Source of the DNA: Taibaiella koreensis
Lineage (GTDB): Bacteria > Bacteroidota > Bacteroidia > Chitinophagales > Chitinophagaceae
DNA length: 64,000 bases
Direction of reading: 5' to 3'
Assembly: GCF_003545715.1 (NCBI RefSeq)
Contig: NZ_QVNU01000008.1
Span: 1-64,000 of the forward strand
Part shown: piece after piece, positions 1 to 8,929 of the stretch
Numbering within the stretch: the first letter of the stretch is position 1
Layout of the letters: every line of letters starts with the position of its first letter
The notes under the pieces: generated by a model
What the model saw: the letters and a program-made list of their open reading frames with translations, nothing else
What the model was told of the DNA's origin: nothing
Database searches by the model: none
Made by a program: the position numbers and the translations under genes

Positions 1-3000
1 TTGCGCACACCCGGTACCGCCGCTTGTACTGCAGCAGCAATAGCATTGGCCCTTTCATTCAATACCGAATAGGATATCTCCGTACCTTGCCACACCAGGG
101 CAATATGATCCGGTACCAAAGTCACCTGCCGCTCAAACAACAGGTGCAGGCAGGTATCGGGGTATTGCACGGCAACGTCCTCTGCCAGCAAGCGTTTTTC
201 TTCTTCAGCAGACAATATCCTGATCTCGCCTAAGGACCGGTCCAGGTTAAGCCGGGTATCTTCTAAAAGCTGTACATAATGCTCCAGCAGCGCCGTCACC
301 GTACCCTCGGTAAAAAGATCCGTACTGTATTCCAGCTTCAGCTCGATACCCTTGGCAGACTTTACCCCTTCCAGCAGGAGATCGAATTTGCTGGTATCAT
401 AAATGCTTTTTACGGGTTCCAGCAAAGCATCCCCCAAAGCGAGCTCCGTATTGTCCTCATGCACGAAAGAGAACATGATATCGAAAAGCGGGTTACGGCC
501 CATATCCCTTTTCAGGTCCAATTGTTCGATCAGCAGCTCGAAAGGATACTCCTGGTTCTTTAATGCATCGACACTAGCCTGCTTTACCTCCGCCAGGAAT
601 GCGCGGAACGTTTTCTGTCCCGTAGGATAAGAGCGCAGCGCCAGTGTATTGATAAAAACACCCAGCACCTTATCCAGTTCGGCCCGGGTGCGGCCCGCCA
701 CAGGGCTGCCCACCACAATATCCTCGTTGCCCGAATACTTGTACAACAATACCTTGAACGTAGCCAGCAGCAATTGATTGAGCGTATAGCCCATTTGGTT
801 GGCCGTTGTTTCCAGCTCGAGGCAAAGCGCCTGCGGCAATTGGACCCGCTTGCGTTTGCCCTTAAACGTCTTTTGTGCCGGCCTGGGCAGGTCTGTCTGC
901 AGGTTCAGCACCGGTACCTCATCGGCAAACTGCCGTAGCCAGTAAGCCTCCTGCTCTTTGAGCGCACCGGAAGCCAGGAAGTCGTTTTGCCAGGCCGCAA
1001 AATCCTTATACTGCAAAGCAAGCGGTTCCAGGCTCTGACCGTGATACAACCGCATCAGCTCCTCCATAAACAAAACAGCCGACACTCCATCTGATATGAT
1101 ATGATGCATATCGAAGAGCAGGAGCTGCTGCTCCTGTTCGAGGTGGCAAAGCTGTACCCGGAGCAGGGGAGGGGTAGCCAGGTCGAAGGTGCGGATAAAG
1201 GAGCCGATCAATTGGTCTTTATCCTTGACAGACCCTTCTACGATAGCAATATGGAAAGGCAGCGTCTCTTTAACGATCTGGACCGGCACCCCATCGTGCA
1301 TCTCGAAGGCAGTCCTGAGTATCTCATGTCTGTCGATCAGGGTCTGGAAGCAATGTTCCAGTCGTTGATGATCGATGGGACCCTTTATCCAAAAGGCCCT
1401 GGGTATATTGTAGCTGTTGTCGGCGCCATCGATCTGGTGCAACAGATACAGCCGCTTCTGGGAGGAAGAAAGGGGGTAAGCATCGCGCTTTTCAACTTTT
1501 ACCAATTCGGCTAGGGTTGCTGTCTGTTTGCCGTTCATCAGGGCGGCAACATCTTTTAATACTGCCGCGTGGAATACGTCGCTGAATAAAAGCTGGATGC
1601 CGGTTTGCTGATGCAGCCTGTTGATAAACTGTCCTACCTTTAAGCTATGGCCACCGATCTGAAAGAAGTTGTCGGTGACGCTTACTTTTTCCATGCCCAG
1701 CAACTGTTGCCAGATACCGGCCACTATTTTTTCCTGTTCCGTTTCCGGCGCAGCATATGTTTTGCCAGGCTGCAGCGCTGCTGCAGCCAATAGTGCTCTT
1801 TTATCCACCTTCCCGTTCATGGTCAGGGGAATACGATCCAGGAGGAAAATCCTGTCGGGGATCATAAAATGAGGCAGGCCTTTCCTTAAAAAGGCGAACA
1901 GCGTTTCTACCGTAACCTCACCCCGGGGCACGACAAAAGCGTACAAACTTTTTTCTCCCGCCGCCGGTTCGGCAATCACTACAGCTACGTTTTGCACCGC
2001 AGCATGCAAGGCTAAGATGACTTCGATCTCACCCAGTTCGATCCGGTGACCTCTTATTTTTACCTGGTCATCCGACCGGCCCAGGTACTCGATCCGTCCA
2101 TCGGAAAGCCGGCGGCCCACATCGCCACTGCGATACATCAGTTTACCTGGCTCGAAAGGCGATGGAATAAATTTTTCAGCAGTTAATGCCGGATTGTTCA
2201 AATAACCTTTGGCCAATCCTATGCCGGAAATAAAGAGTTCGCCAGGAACGCCATAAGGGAGCAGCTCTTTGTTTTGATCCAATATAAAGACCTGCATGCC
2301 GCCAATGGGTTTACCAAGCGGTACATTTCTGCTGATATTTTGCTGCTCTTTAAAAATGGTAGTACATACCGTACATTCCGTAGGGCCGTAAGCATTGTAG
2401 TAATCCTGGTCGTCCCGCAAACCCAGCTCCAGCCTGGAAATAGCGGGTTCACCTGCAGTCATCAGCATCCTTGCTTTGGCCAGGCTGGCTTTATCAAGGT
2501 TGCGCAGGTAAGAAGGTGGTAAGATGAGGGCTGCAATATCTTTTTCGTCGATAAACGTGGCAAAGCTATTGAAGTCCGCTATCGTATCTTTAGAAACAGG
2601 GAATAGGGTAGCGCCGGAGAACAAGGCCATGAATATTTCCAGCACACTGGCATCAAAGGATAAGGAAGCAAACTGCAGGCAATTTTCGGAAGGCTTCAAT
2701 TGCATATCCCGCAGGTATTCCATTACGATATTCACAGCAGCACGATGCCGGATCAGCGCGCCTTTGGGCTTGCCGGTAGAGCCGCTGGTATAAATAACAT
2801 AGCTGGTATCATCCGGTTCGTTGACGGGCACAGGGTCTCCGTTTTGCTCCTGAAGATAGGCCTCATGATCCATGAACAATCTTTCGCCTTTAAAGGCGGG
2901 GATGTCCAGGTCGCTCGACGTGATGACAAGGCTGGCACCGGAATCTTCCAGCATGAACTCTTTTCTTTCCTCAGGGTAAGCCGGGTCTATGGGCAGGTAA

Positions 3001-4601
3001 GCCGCACCCGATTTAAGAATGCCCAGGATAACAATGATCGCCGTATGCGATTTGGGAAGGGAGTAAGCAATGATCGCTCCGGGCCGTACCAGATAATGAT
3101 TCCTGAGGTAATGGGCCAGGGCATTGGATTGTGCATTCAGCGCCGTATAGCTGAGCTGGTGCGTTTCGAATGCTACCGCGATGTTGCCGGGATATAGCTG
3201 TACCGCTTGTTCAAAGGCCGCTACCAGTGTGTCTGGGTCGGTCGTCGCCGCAGGGTTGGCACGTAACAGCAGGGCTTTCGCCGCTTCCGTGATCAACGGC
3301 GCCCGGTCGATTGTTTGCTCCGGCGTCCGGATCAGCGTTTGGAATAAAAGCGGGAATTGTTCCATGAACCGGTCCATGTAGTATTCATCCCAGTGGCCCA
3401 GGTTGAAGTCAAAATCCACTTTTACCGTTTCGCCCGGATGACCGCCCCGTACGAAAATAGATAAAGGCTCCTTCTCACCTTCACGGGCTATGGAAGCCGT
3501 TTCGGTTTCGAACCCGTTGATGGGTGTATTATAATTCTGCTTTTCGAAGGAAAGCGTAATGTCGTACAGGGAAGGGAGCTCGGGTGCCTTCGCTTTCACC
3601 ATCCGCACGATTTCATCCAGGGGAAACCGTTGGTGTTGCATATCTTCCCTGAAAGTGTCCCTGATGAACCTTACCAGAGTTTCGAAAGAGACCGGCGCCT
3701 TATACTGCAGGCGCACCGGCAGTACGGCTACGAAAAGACCCACTGTATTTTTAAACGAATCGTCGGGTCTGTTCAATACCGGAACACCGATCACCAGGTC
3801 GTCCGTCTGGTTGATGCGCGAAAAATAGGTGTAGAGGACGCCCAGGAAAACATGAAAAACCGTAACCTCCTGCGCTGCAGCAAAGGCCTGTATCTGCTGG
3901 TAAAAAGCATCTTCCAGGAACAGGCGCTTACGCATGCTCCGGGCAAGGGACAAATCCTTTTTATCCTCCTTTATGCCTACGGTAACGGGTTTGGGAATGG
4001 TGGCAAACCTGTTTTGCCAATAAGCGGCATCATCTGCAAAGGAAGATGTGTTTTGATACCGTAAATTCTCTGCTACATAAGCGGCATAAGGGAACAGGGT
4101 TTCCGTGGTTACGGTTGTTCCCTGCAACAGCCCGTCATAGATATGCGCCAGCCTTTTGATCATTACGGCATTGCTCCAGGCATCCGAAATGGTATGGTGC
4201 AGGTTCAGGTACCAGAAGTATTCGTGGCCCGATTTTTTCAGCAGGGCAAAGGAATACAGTTCATGCGCTGCATATCGTAAAGGCTGCGCCGATTGCGTCT
4301 TCATCCAGGACATACAGGCCTCTTCGCTATCTGCGTGGCGGGAAAAATCAATGATGTTTAACGGAGGCTCACCGGAAGGATCAAAAGGTTTGAATACTTG
4401 TTGGGGTACGCCATCAATCTCGTGAAACTGTGCACGTAATACGTCGCTTTGCGCAATAAGGATACCAATAGCTTTTCCAAATGCTGCAGGGTCGATAGAA
4501 CCTTTGATACGAGTATAGGCGGGAACATTATACAAGGAAGCATTGGGAAATAACTTTTGATCAAACCAAATTGCTCTTTGATTTGAAGTTAGGGGTAACA
4601 T
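1..4601 (-). CDS. Non-ribosomal peptide synthetase, N-terminal part (C-A-PCP-C-A...)
   Basis: This large reading frame has no stop before the left edge, so the gene is incomplete. The translated order is condensation, adenylation, carrier, condensation, then the start of a second adenylation domain. The first C domain has HHTISDA (about 4166-4194) and the second has HHIISDG (about 1092-1112). A1 has the A3 motif YTSGSTGKPKG and NAYGPTE. The carrier motif is IGGHSL, with its Ser codon at 1644-1646. Reading the A1 specificity pocket by eye against GrsA gives roughly D-A-L-I-M-A-A-V-C, suggesting a hydrophobic residue; this is tentative. Because it begins with a C domain it may accept an acyl or upstream peptidyl donor. 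The ATG at 4601 directly precedes typical C-domain sequence (LTSNQRAIWFDQ). The PPTase gene lies upstream on the same strand. Confidence 0.95.
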   Translation of the reverse strand, partial: MLPLTSNQRAIWFDQKLFPNASLYNVPAYTRIKGSIDPAAFGKAIGILIAQSDVLRAQFHEIDGVPQQVFKPFDPSGEPPLNIIDFSRHADSEEACMSWMKTQSAQPLRYAAHELYSFALLKKSGHEYFWYLNLHHTISDAWSNAVMIKRLAHIYDGLLQGTTVTTETLFPYAAYVAENLRYQNTSSFADDAAYWQNRFATIPKPVTVGIKEDKKDLSLARSMRKRLFLEDAFYQQIQAFAAAQEVTVFHVFLGVLYTYFSRINQTDDLVIGVPVLNRPDDSFKNTVGLFVAVLPVRLQYKAPVSFETLVRFIRDTFREDMQHQRFPLDEIVRMVKAKAPELPSLYDITLSFEKQNYNTPINGFETETASIAREGEKEPLSIFVRGGHPGETVKVDFDFNLGHWDEYYMDRFMEQFPLLFQTLIRTPEQTIDRAPLITEAAKALLLRANPAATTDPDTLVAAFEQAVQLYPGNIAVAFETHQLSYTALNAQSNALAHYLRNHYLVRPGAIIAYSLPKSHTAIIVILGILKSGAAYLPIDPAYPEERKEFMLEDSGASLVITSSDLDIPAFKGERLFMDHEAYLQEQNGDPVPVNEPDDTSYVIYTSGSTGKPKGALIRHRAAVNIVMEYLRDMQLKPSENCLQFASLSFDASVLEIFMALFSGATLFPVSKDTIADFNSFATFIDEKDIAALILPPSYLRNLDKASLAKARMLMTAGEPAISRLELGLRDDQDYYNAYGPTECTVCTTIFKEQQNISRNVPLGKPIGGMQVFILDQNKELLPYGVPGELFISGIGLAKGYLNNPALTAEKFIPSPFEPGKLMYRSGDVGRRLSDGRIEYLGRSDDQVKIRGHRIELGEIEVILALHAAVQNVAVVIAEPAAGEKSLYAFVVPRGEVTVETLFAFLRKGLPHFMIPDRIFLLDRIPLTMNGKVDKRALLAAAALQPGKTYAAPETEQEKIVAGIWQQLLGMEKVSVTDNFFQIGGHSLKVGQFINRLHQQTGIQLLFSDVFHAAVLKDVAALMNGKQTATLAELVKVEKRDAYPLSSSQKRLYLLHQIDGADNSYNIPRAFWIKGPIDHQRLEHCFQTLIDRHEILRTAFEMHDGVPVQIVKETLPFHIAIVEGSVKDKDQLIGSFIRTFDLATPPLLRVQLCHLEQEQQLLLFDMHHIISDGVSAVLFMEELMRLYHGQSLEPLALQYKDFAAWQNDFLASGALKEQEAYWLRQFADEVPVLNLQTDLPRPAQKTFKGKRKRVQLPQALCLELETTANQMGYTLNQLLLATFKVLLYKYSGNEDIVVGSPVAGRTRAELDKVLGVFINTLALRSYPTGQKTFRAFLAEVKQASVDALKNQEYPFELLIEQLDLKRDMGRNPLFDIMFSFVHEDNTELALGDALLEPVKSIYDTSKFDLLLEGVKSAKGIELKLEYSTDLFTEGTVTALLEHYVQLLEDTRLNLDRSLGEIRILSAEEEKRLLAEDVAVQYPDTCLHLLFERQVTLVPDHIALVWQGTEISYSVLNERANAIAAAVQAAVPGVR

Positions 4602-4820
4602 ACGATGTCAATCGTTTAAGTGTTTGGTGGGTGTAAATTTGAAGAAAATTTTCCAGATCAAATTTGAATTTGTCTGTTACTCTTTTAAAATCGCAGGATT
4701 TTAAAGATAATTTAGGACTACACTTGTTTTTCTTTGTAGAATGCGCAAGTTGCCGTATTCCTCAATAAATAAGGCATTTACATAATTGTATTTTAGTTGT
4801 TACTAAAATAATATATTTTT
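4602..4820. other. AT-rich spacer between PPTase and NRPS genes
   Basis: This 219-bp intergenic stretch is AT-rich and has no plausible gene. It probably carries the leader or promoter of the NRPS gene, but I could not pick a convincing TTG/TAnnTTTG pair. Confidence 0.4.
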
Positions 4821-5492
4821 TTACGAGAAAAATGATCCGGGGATTTGCTCCTCCGGAATGAGTTTTATTTTCCGGACAGGCTCATGCATCCTGGTTCCCG
4901 CCAGCGTACAGCAATATTGGGGATCGATATCGATTTCCGTTACAAAAAAAGATTCCTGCCGGAAGGTAACAACACCTTCATCAATCTGTTTAAAGCCGGA
5001 CATATCACTCACGATTCCACTGCCTCTTGCCTTTAAAATGGCCTCTTTTTTGGTCCAGGTTTTGAAGAATGTTAAGTTTTTTTGTGGTGATTTTATGATA
5101 TGCGAAAATTCATCTTCAGAAAGCGTTCCGGTAAAATCATCCAGCTGAACGTTTTCAACTTTTTCGATATCCAAACCGATCTCCTGCTGCTCCGATACGG
5201 CACATACAACATAGTCTCCGGAATGACTGATGTTAAAGGATATACCTGTGCCTTCCAGCAAGGGCTTCCCATATTGCGAATAAGTCAACCGGGAGAGGAT
5301 CTCTTTATCGTTTTCCTGGCCGCCAAGCAGCTGATAAAGCAAAAATTTGCCCAGGAGTGAAGCCTGCCGGTCATGCCAGCGATACAATTTTTCAATCCTG
5401 CGCTTTTCTTCTTCAGCTAATATGGAATACAAAAAAAATATCGCTTGCTCGGACAATAAATGAATGTTCTCTGTGTAGCCTAATTGGATCAT
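4821..5492 (-). CDS. 4'-phosphopantetheinyl transferase, Sfp type
   Basis: The 223-residue protein has the two hallmark motifs of Sfp-type PPTases: GLDIEKV (Mg-binding Asp and Glu, about residue 125) and WTKKEAILKARG (about residues 165-177). It also has the earlier FNISHSGDYVV stretch seen in this family. The enzyme transfers phosphopantetheine from coenzyme A to the Ser of carrier domains. It lies 219 bp upstream of the NRPS on the same strand, so the NRPS carriers are the likely substrates. Length is normal for the family. The ATG at 5492 is followed by an N-terminus of typical spacing. Confidence 0.93.
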   Translation of the reverse strand: MIQLGYTENIHLLSEQAIFFLYSILAEEEKRRIEKLYRWHDRQASLLGKFLLYQLLGGQENDKEILSRLTYSQYGKPLLEGTGISFNISHSGDYVVCAVSEQQEIGLDIEKVENVQLDDFTGTLSEDEFSHIIKSPQKNLTFFKTWTKKEAILKARGSGIVSDMSGFKQIDEGVVTFRQESFFVTEIDIDPQYCCTLAGTRMHEPVRKIKLIPEEQIPGSFFS

Positions 5493-5910
5493 GCGTTAGT
5501 TATGTGTTACTGTGGTTTGGTTGTTTACGGTATTATTGAGCTAAAACCGGCGCAAAATGAATCACGCATTTTACTAATGGCAATAGATAGTCATAAGACA
5601 TCGGCTTAATTTTAGATCAGTTTGCATTACTTTAGCTGACTATGCCAGTATAGGAAACAAAACATCCGCCGGTCCTTGACTTATTGGTGATGAACAGACA
5701 GAGAAAGTGAACGGCAATATTACTAACACTTGTGAAAATACAAATTACTAAAGGATGCGTTCTTGATTAAGAAATTTCACAAACCCCGGTGAACAGGTGT
5801 CGTAAAATTGTGTTGATCGGGTTGTAAAACTTATTTGCGTAATTCATCGCCTCCCCTGGCTCAATTGCTTGATAGGCCGTTCGGCATATCATTCGCTAAA
5901 AACATATCCG
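5493..5910. other. Intergenic region with a decayed repeat end
   Basis: No gene is supported here. Positions 5637-5682 resemble the left end of the 129-bp inverted-repeat element found at 13036 and 25949 (a GACTAT...TATAGGAAAC start followed by CCGGTCCTTGA) but are diverged. The rest is AT-rich and probably holds divergent promoters for the PPTase and the gene at 5911. Confidence 0.4.
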
Positions 5911-6528
5911 ATGTTACAAAACCGTGTCACACCATTTGGGGAAATCATCAAAACAGCAGCCCGTGGCAGTTGGATGGGAAACCGTGGTCAGCTCCACAAG
6001 GATGATCAACAGATCGTTCGCCCGTTTAAGCTCAAGGCCTGGTTAACCTGCTTGCTGGCGTTTAACGGGCGGCAACGGCAGGTAATGGCCCCGCATCGGT
6101 ATACAGAGCTTTTCTTCCGGGATGAGGCTACCGCCTTTGCCTCCGGCCACCGGCCCTGTTTTGAATGTCGCCGGCAGGATTATCAGCGTTTCAAAGCTCT
6201 CTGGCTGAAGGGTAATCCCGGGTATGGCTTTATGGATAATGTCTCCATTCAGAAGATAGATGAGATTCTGCACCGGGAAAGGATTGATCCAAACGGGAAA
6301 AAGATCGTTTATGAAGATGTACTGGATACCTTGCCCGACGGATGTTTTATTGCCATTGACCAGGACGCATATGTGCTGTATCAGGGTGTCCTGCATTTAT
6401 GGACACCTGAAGGTTACACGAAAAATATCATTCTCCCTCCCGGAAAAACGGTAACAGTACTCACGCCCAGGTCTATTGTAAATACCTTCATAGCGGGATA
6501 CTTGCCCGAAGTGGGTCCTTTTATATAG
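5911..6528 (+). CDS. Conserved hypothetical protein (GHRPCFECRR motif)
   Basis: About 205 residues if translation starts at the internal ATG at 5911 (MLQNRVTPFGEI); an upstream ATG at 5869 adds 14 residues. I recognise the sequence style as a widespread conserved hypothetical family beginning with NRVTPFGEI and carrying APHRYTELFFRDEATA and GHRPCFECRR. The two Cys spaced C-x-x-C could bind a metal, but that is inference. I know no function. It has no signal peptide or membrane segment. It is flanked by intergenic DNA on both sides, so it is probably monocistronic. Confidence 0.75.
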   Translation: MLQNRVTPFGEIIKTAARGSWMGNRGQLHKDDQQIVRPFKLKAWLTCLLAFNGRQRQVMAPHRYTELFFRDEATAFASGHRPCFECRRQDYQRFKALWLKGNPGYGFMDNVSIQKIDEILHRERIDPNGKKIVYEDVLDTLPDGCFIAIDQDAYVLYQGVLHLWTPEGYTKNIILPPGKTVTVLTPRSIVNTFIAGYLPEVGPFI

Positions 6529-6646
6529 TGATCACGAGGTCGTAAATGAGGCATTGGGAAAAGCGGTATCGTCTACGTGCACCACTGCGCATCGTATATC
6601 GTAAAATATGCCCTGTTGCTATGGCTGAAGAAAAATCCTGCGACGA

Positions 6647-7147
6647 TTAGTGCTGCTTAAAAGCAAAAAGTGTTTTGTCAATCAAACTTTCTATTTCGAG
6701 GAAAGAATTGGCCAGATTTAAGATCTGAAATTGAAAATGATCGATCTCGATACCAAGCCAGCCTTGCATTAAGGTAAGCGGACCAAAGGATACACTAACG
6801 TTTGGCCATTGTTCTTGATATTCTTTAAAGCCTGCCCGGAAGACAGCCGCAAACTTGTTGCTTTGTATCGTATAGCCCGGTAATTTTCTAAGCTTTAAGG
6901 CATGGACATTATAAAGCAATTTGTTCTTATCAATTGACTCCTGATTGACCCAAATGGAGAAAAAAATCCGGGATTCTGCTGTCAATGGGTCTTGATGTGG
7001 AGACGACCAAGACCGCTTATAGAGTTTCAAAAAAACAGAATTTAAAACAACACCGACCGCCACATCAATATTTTTTTTGATCAGGACTTTTTCATCAAGC
7101 TGACGGGATGCATCCTGGAATATTTCGAGGTAACTGTTGAAATCCAT
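6647..7147 (-). CDS. Hypothetical protein
   Basis: A 166-residue soluble protein with no motif I recognise. It is rich in aromatic and charged residues and has a helical-looking C-terminus (LNLANSFLEIESLIDKTLFAF). The gene is more AT-rich than the NRPS side. It faces the gene at 5911 convergently and sits immediately outside the duplicated tRNA-flank segment at 7257. The ATG at 7147 is the first possible start in frame. It could be an accessory gene brought in with the neighbouring island. Confidence 0.6.
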   Translation of the reverse strand: MDFNSYLEIFQDASRQLDEKVLIKKNIDVAVGVVLNSVFLKLYKRSWSSPHQDPLTAESRIFFSIWVNQESIDKNKLLYNVHALKLRKLPGYTIQSNKFAAVFRAGFKEYQEQWPNVSVSFGPLTLMQGWLGIEIDHFQFQILNLANSFLEIESLIDKTLFAFKQH

Positions 7148-7256
7148 AGCGGCGCTTTTTTCTATTTCATTTGTTGTTATCGCAAAGGTCTACCTTCTTT
7201 ACTTCATTAAGGTCATTTTTTCTTTAACCGATTTATGTTTACGTTTTAAGACAAAT

Positions 7257-7363
7257 GGTGAGGCGAATAGCCGCTCGAACCTAGAACCCTACCTGCACAA
7301 GCCATAGGGCTAATCGAGGACACCAAAACAAATCAATCTGGTACCCTTTTCGCTTGTTTTGCT
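7257..7363. repeat. Left copy of duplicated segment A
   Basis: The sequence starting GGTGAGGCGAATAG and passing through CGCTCGAACCTAGAACCCT to the TTTTCGCTTGTT block is closely matched by 14091-14211 in the same orientation. The copies differ by scattered substitutions and small indels. Together with segment B (7893-7954 and 14250-14311) it forms direct repeats that bracket the accessory region. Confidence 0.75.
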
Positions 7364-7870
7364 CCTACGGAGCAATTATAGGGTCGTTTGTTTTTCTGCT
7401 ACAGACATTTTGCTCCCACGGAGCAATTAAAGGGTTATTTGTTTATTTGTCTACAGACATTTTGCTCCTACGGAGCAATTGCAGGGTTGTTTGTTCTTTG
7501 GGTACAGACATTTTGCTCCTACGGAGCAATTATAGGGTCGTTTGTTTTTCTGCTACAGACATTTTGCTCCTACGGAGCAATTAAGAAGGTTATTTGTTTA
7601 TTTGTCTACAGACATTTTGCTCCTACGGAGCAATTGCAGGGTTGTTTTTTCAGCAATAAACCTTAGTTCCCTGCAAACAATCTCACTAATAGCGGTATGG
7701 TTGCGTCCCAATAGCATTCGGGTGCCGCCATGCCACCCTTATATGCAGGCACGACACACTTCTGGTGTGGCCGACACTATGCCAGGCCTCAATGTTCCTT
7801 ATAGAACACTTTTTAGCGTGATCCGAAACGTTTACATAATCGTTCCTTCCCCCTAACTTTTTCGCTTGTT
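7347..7870. other. Insert carrying array 1, bounded by a 12-bp direct repeat
   Basis: TTTTCGCTTGTT occurs at 7347-7358 and again at 7859-7870. In the right-hand copy of the duplicated region this 12-mer occurs once (about 14195-14206) and is followed directly by the counterpart of the 7871-onward sequence. The roughly 500 bp holding the array therefore look inserted, with the 12-mer as a target duplication or recombination junction. Apart from the array (to 7631), 7632-7858 holds no gene I can support. Confidence 0.55.
7361..7631. repeat. Tandem array of six palindromic units, cluster 1
   Basis: Six copies of the palindrome GCTCCTACGGAGC begin at 7361, 7412, 7464, 7515, 7566 and 7619, a period of 51-53 bp. 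The second copy has a T-to-C change in the loop. Most units are preceded by CTACAGACATTTT and followed by AATTGCAGGGTTG or a close variant. Each palindrome could form a short hairpin with a TAC loop. Reading frames through the array (repeating LLLRSN) are by-products. A second cluster lies at 43657-43875. Confidence 0.92.
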
Positions 7871-7892
7871 CCATTTTTTGCAGGAAACGTCC

Positions 7893-7954
7893 GTTTTGAA
7901 TTGTTTTAAGCGTTTTTAAACAAAAAAGCCACTCTAGTGAGTGGCTTTCAGTGA
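7893..7954. repeat. Left copy of duplicated segment B (tRNA-Lys 3' flank)
   Basis: This 62-bp stretch matches 14250-14311 at 59 of 62 positions by eye, in the same orientation. It contains the hairpin AAGCCACTC/GAGTGGCTT. At 14 kb the same hairpin is the terminator immediately 3' of tRNA-Lys, and the repeat there ends on the last three bases of the tRNA. No tRNA is attached to the left copy. Confidence 0.85.
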
Positions 7955-8034
7955 ACCCTCTTGGTGCAAAAGTCGAACTTTTTGATTGCTGATTTGAATA
8001 GAATGTCGGCACTCATAAAATAAAATTTCTCATG

Positions 8035-8295
8035 TCAAACCAAGAGGAAAGATTGCTTTTTAGAATCTAGCCAATCACGAATTGGCTTGGTGTATGCATT
8101 CCAAAAAGAAAGTGTTGATAAGAGGCTTACGATTTCTTTGTAATCATTTTTTGAATATCCTAATCGCTCTATGATATCATCTATGAAATGATGTGAGTTA
8201 GGAACCGCATTAATATCTTGCGCAGCTTCAATAATTTCATTCCAAGCTCCATTTTGAGTAGGTTGCAGAACTATAATAATAGAGTGAAAGTAGCT
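8035..8295 (-). pseudogene. C-terminal fragment of an unknown protein
   Basis: Reading leftwards, about 85 open codons end at TGA (8035-8037). The peptide has protein-like composition (IIEAAQDINAVPNSHHFIDD, then YSKNDYKEIVSLLSTLSFWN). An in-frame TAG lies just upstream and there is no start codon, so only a 3' remnant remains. I do not recognise the family. It sits between the left flank repeat and the first RiPP precursor. Confidence 0.4.
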
Positions 8296-8309
8296 CTCTA
8301 CCTATCGTT

Positions 8310-8396
8310 GCAACCTTGTTGTGTATCTTGGAGACCACCTATCTGGATGATATGAAAAATGCGATTGAGGATGAGATTGATGAGAAATTTCGATAG
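8310..8396 (+). pseudogene. Short C-terminal coding remnant
   Basis: On the plus strand an open frame reads about VATLLCILETTYLDDMKNAI, then EDEIDEKFR, and stops at TAG near 8394. It has no start codon. The acidic amphipathic end looks like a protein tail, but it is too short to assign. It may be another piece of a gene destroyed during island formation. Confidence 0.25.
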
Positions 8397-8460
8397 TTAG
8401 CCAACATAAAATCACCTTGTATACAAATATTCACTGCATTTTTTTTGCTGTGACTCGAAC

Positions 8461-8468
8461 TATGTTTG
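8461..8468 (+). promoter_or_regulatory. Candidate Bacteroidota -7 element
   Basis: TATGTTTG matches the Bacteroidota -7 consensus TAnnTTTG and lies 24 bp before the ATG of the first RiPP precursor. I do not see a well-spaced -33 TTG, so this is only a candidate. Confidence 0.35.
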
Positions 8469-8492
8469 TAGTTCATAAAAAAATGAAGTCAT

Positions 8493-8729
8493 ATGAAAAA
8501 GAGGCATTTGAGTCTTGATCGTAAGCTTGTCTTGCAGAAAAAATGGATTGGCAACTTAATGGCAGCAGAAACAGGAGCCGTTTTAGGCGGAGCTACCTTT
8601 GCGGGAGATACCAGTCCTTGCGGCCCATGTCCTGGCCCAACCATTAATTGCCCGACTGTACGTAATTGCCCTCCGAACACAAGCCCTACAGTAGGTAACC
8701 CATGTTGTTCCATCAGCGGGGAACCATAA
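8493..8729 (+). CDS. Putative class I lanthipeptide precursor A
   Basis: A 78-residue peptide with a Lys-rich, Leu-patterned leader (MKKRHLSLDRKLVL) followed by ETGAVLGG, which resembles a double-glycine cleavage site near residues 32-33. The remaining 45 or so residues are rich in Cys (6), Thr, Ser, Pro and Gly and include TINCPTVRNC. Leader-GG-core architecture with this MKK...LSL start is typical of Bacteroidota class I lanthipeptide precursors, where Ser/Thr are dehydrated and joined to Cys. No LanB or LanC is in the window, so modification would require enzymes encoded elsewhere. A strong terminator follows at 8749. The core shares INCPTV-x-x-C with precursor B. Confidence 0.75.
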   Translation: MKKRHLSLDRKLVLQKKWIGNLMAAETGAVLGGATFAGDTSPCGPCPGPTINCPTVRNCPPNTSPTVGNPCCSISGEP

Positions 8730-8748
8730 CTACAAAATAATTGCATCC

Positions 8749-8780
8749 AAAAAAGCCACCGTTGCAACGGCGGCTTTTTT
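8749..8780 (+). terminator. Rho-independent terminator after precursor A
   Basis: AAAAAGCCACCGTTGC pairs with GCAACGGCGGCTTTTT through a long GC-rich stem with one wobble pair, followed by a T-run. It lies about 20 bp after the precursor A stop. The flanking A-run could make it work in both directions. Confidence 0.85.
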
Positions 8781-8929
8781 GTTTTTGATCGCTGTCTTTA
8801 ACCCAATTTTTACCGCTACTACGTCAACAGAATAGTCTATAATTTTGGACATCGCCGTTATGATTGCACCCATAAACAATTTCTTGGTTTATAAAACCAT
8901 ATATAAAATTTGCTACGTACACCAAGGTA

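Noticed and set aside
7361-7631. Possible CRISPR array
   Set aside because: The regularly spaced palindromes have spacers that are nearly identical rather than unique, and there are no cas genes; the same holds for 43657-43875.
7354-7666. Open frames of 76-104 codons with repeating LLLRSN or SYGAI units
   Set aside because: They are by-products of the 51-53 bp palindromic array; the same pattern appears in all frames and again at 43631-43955.
7955-8010. Possible second tRNA 3' end next to the left copy of segment B
   Set aside because: AGTTCGACT resembles a T loop, but the flanking stem does not pair and no cloverleaf can be drawn.
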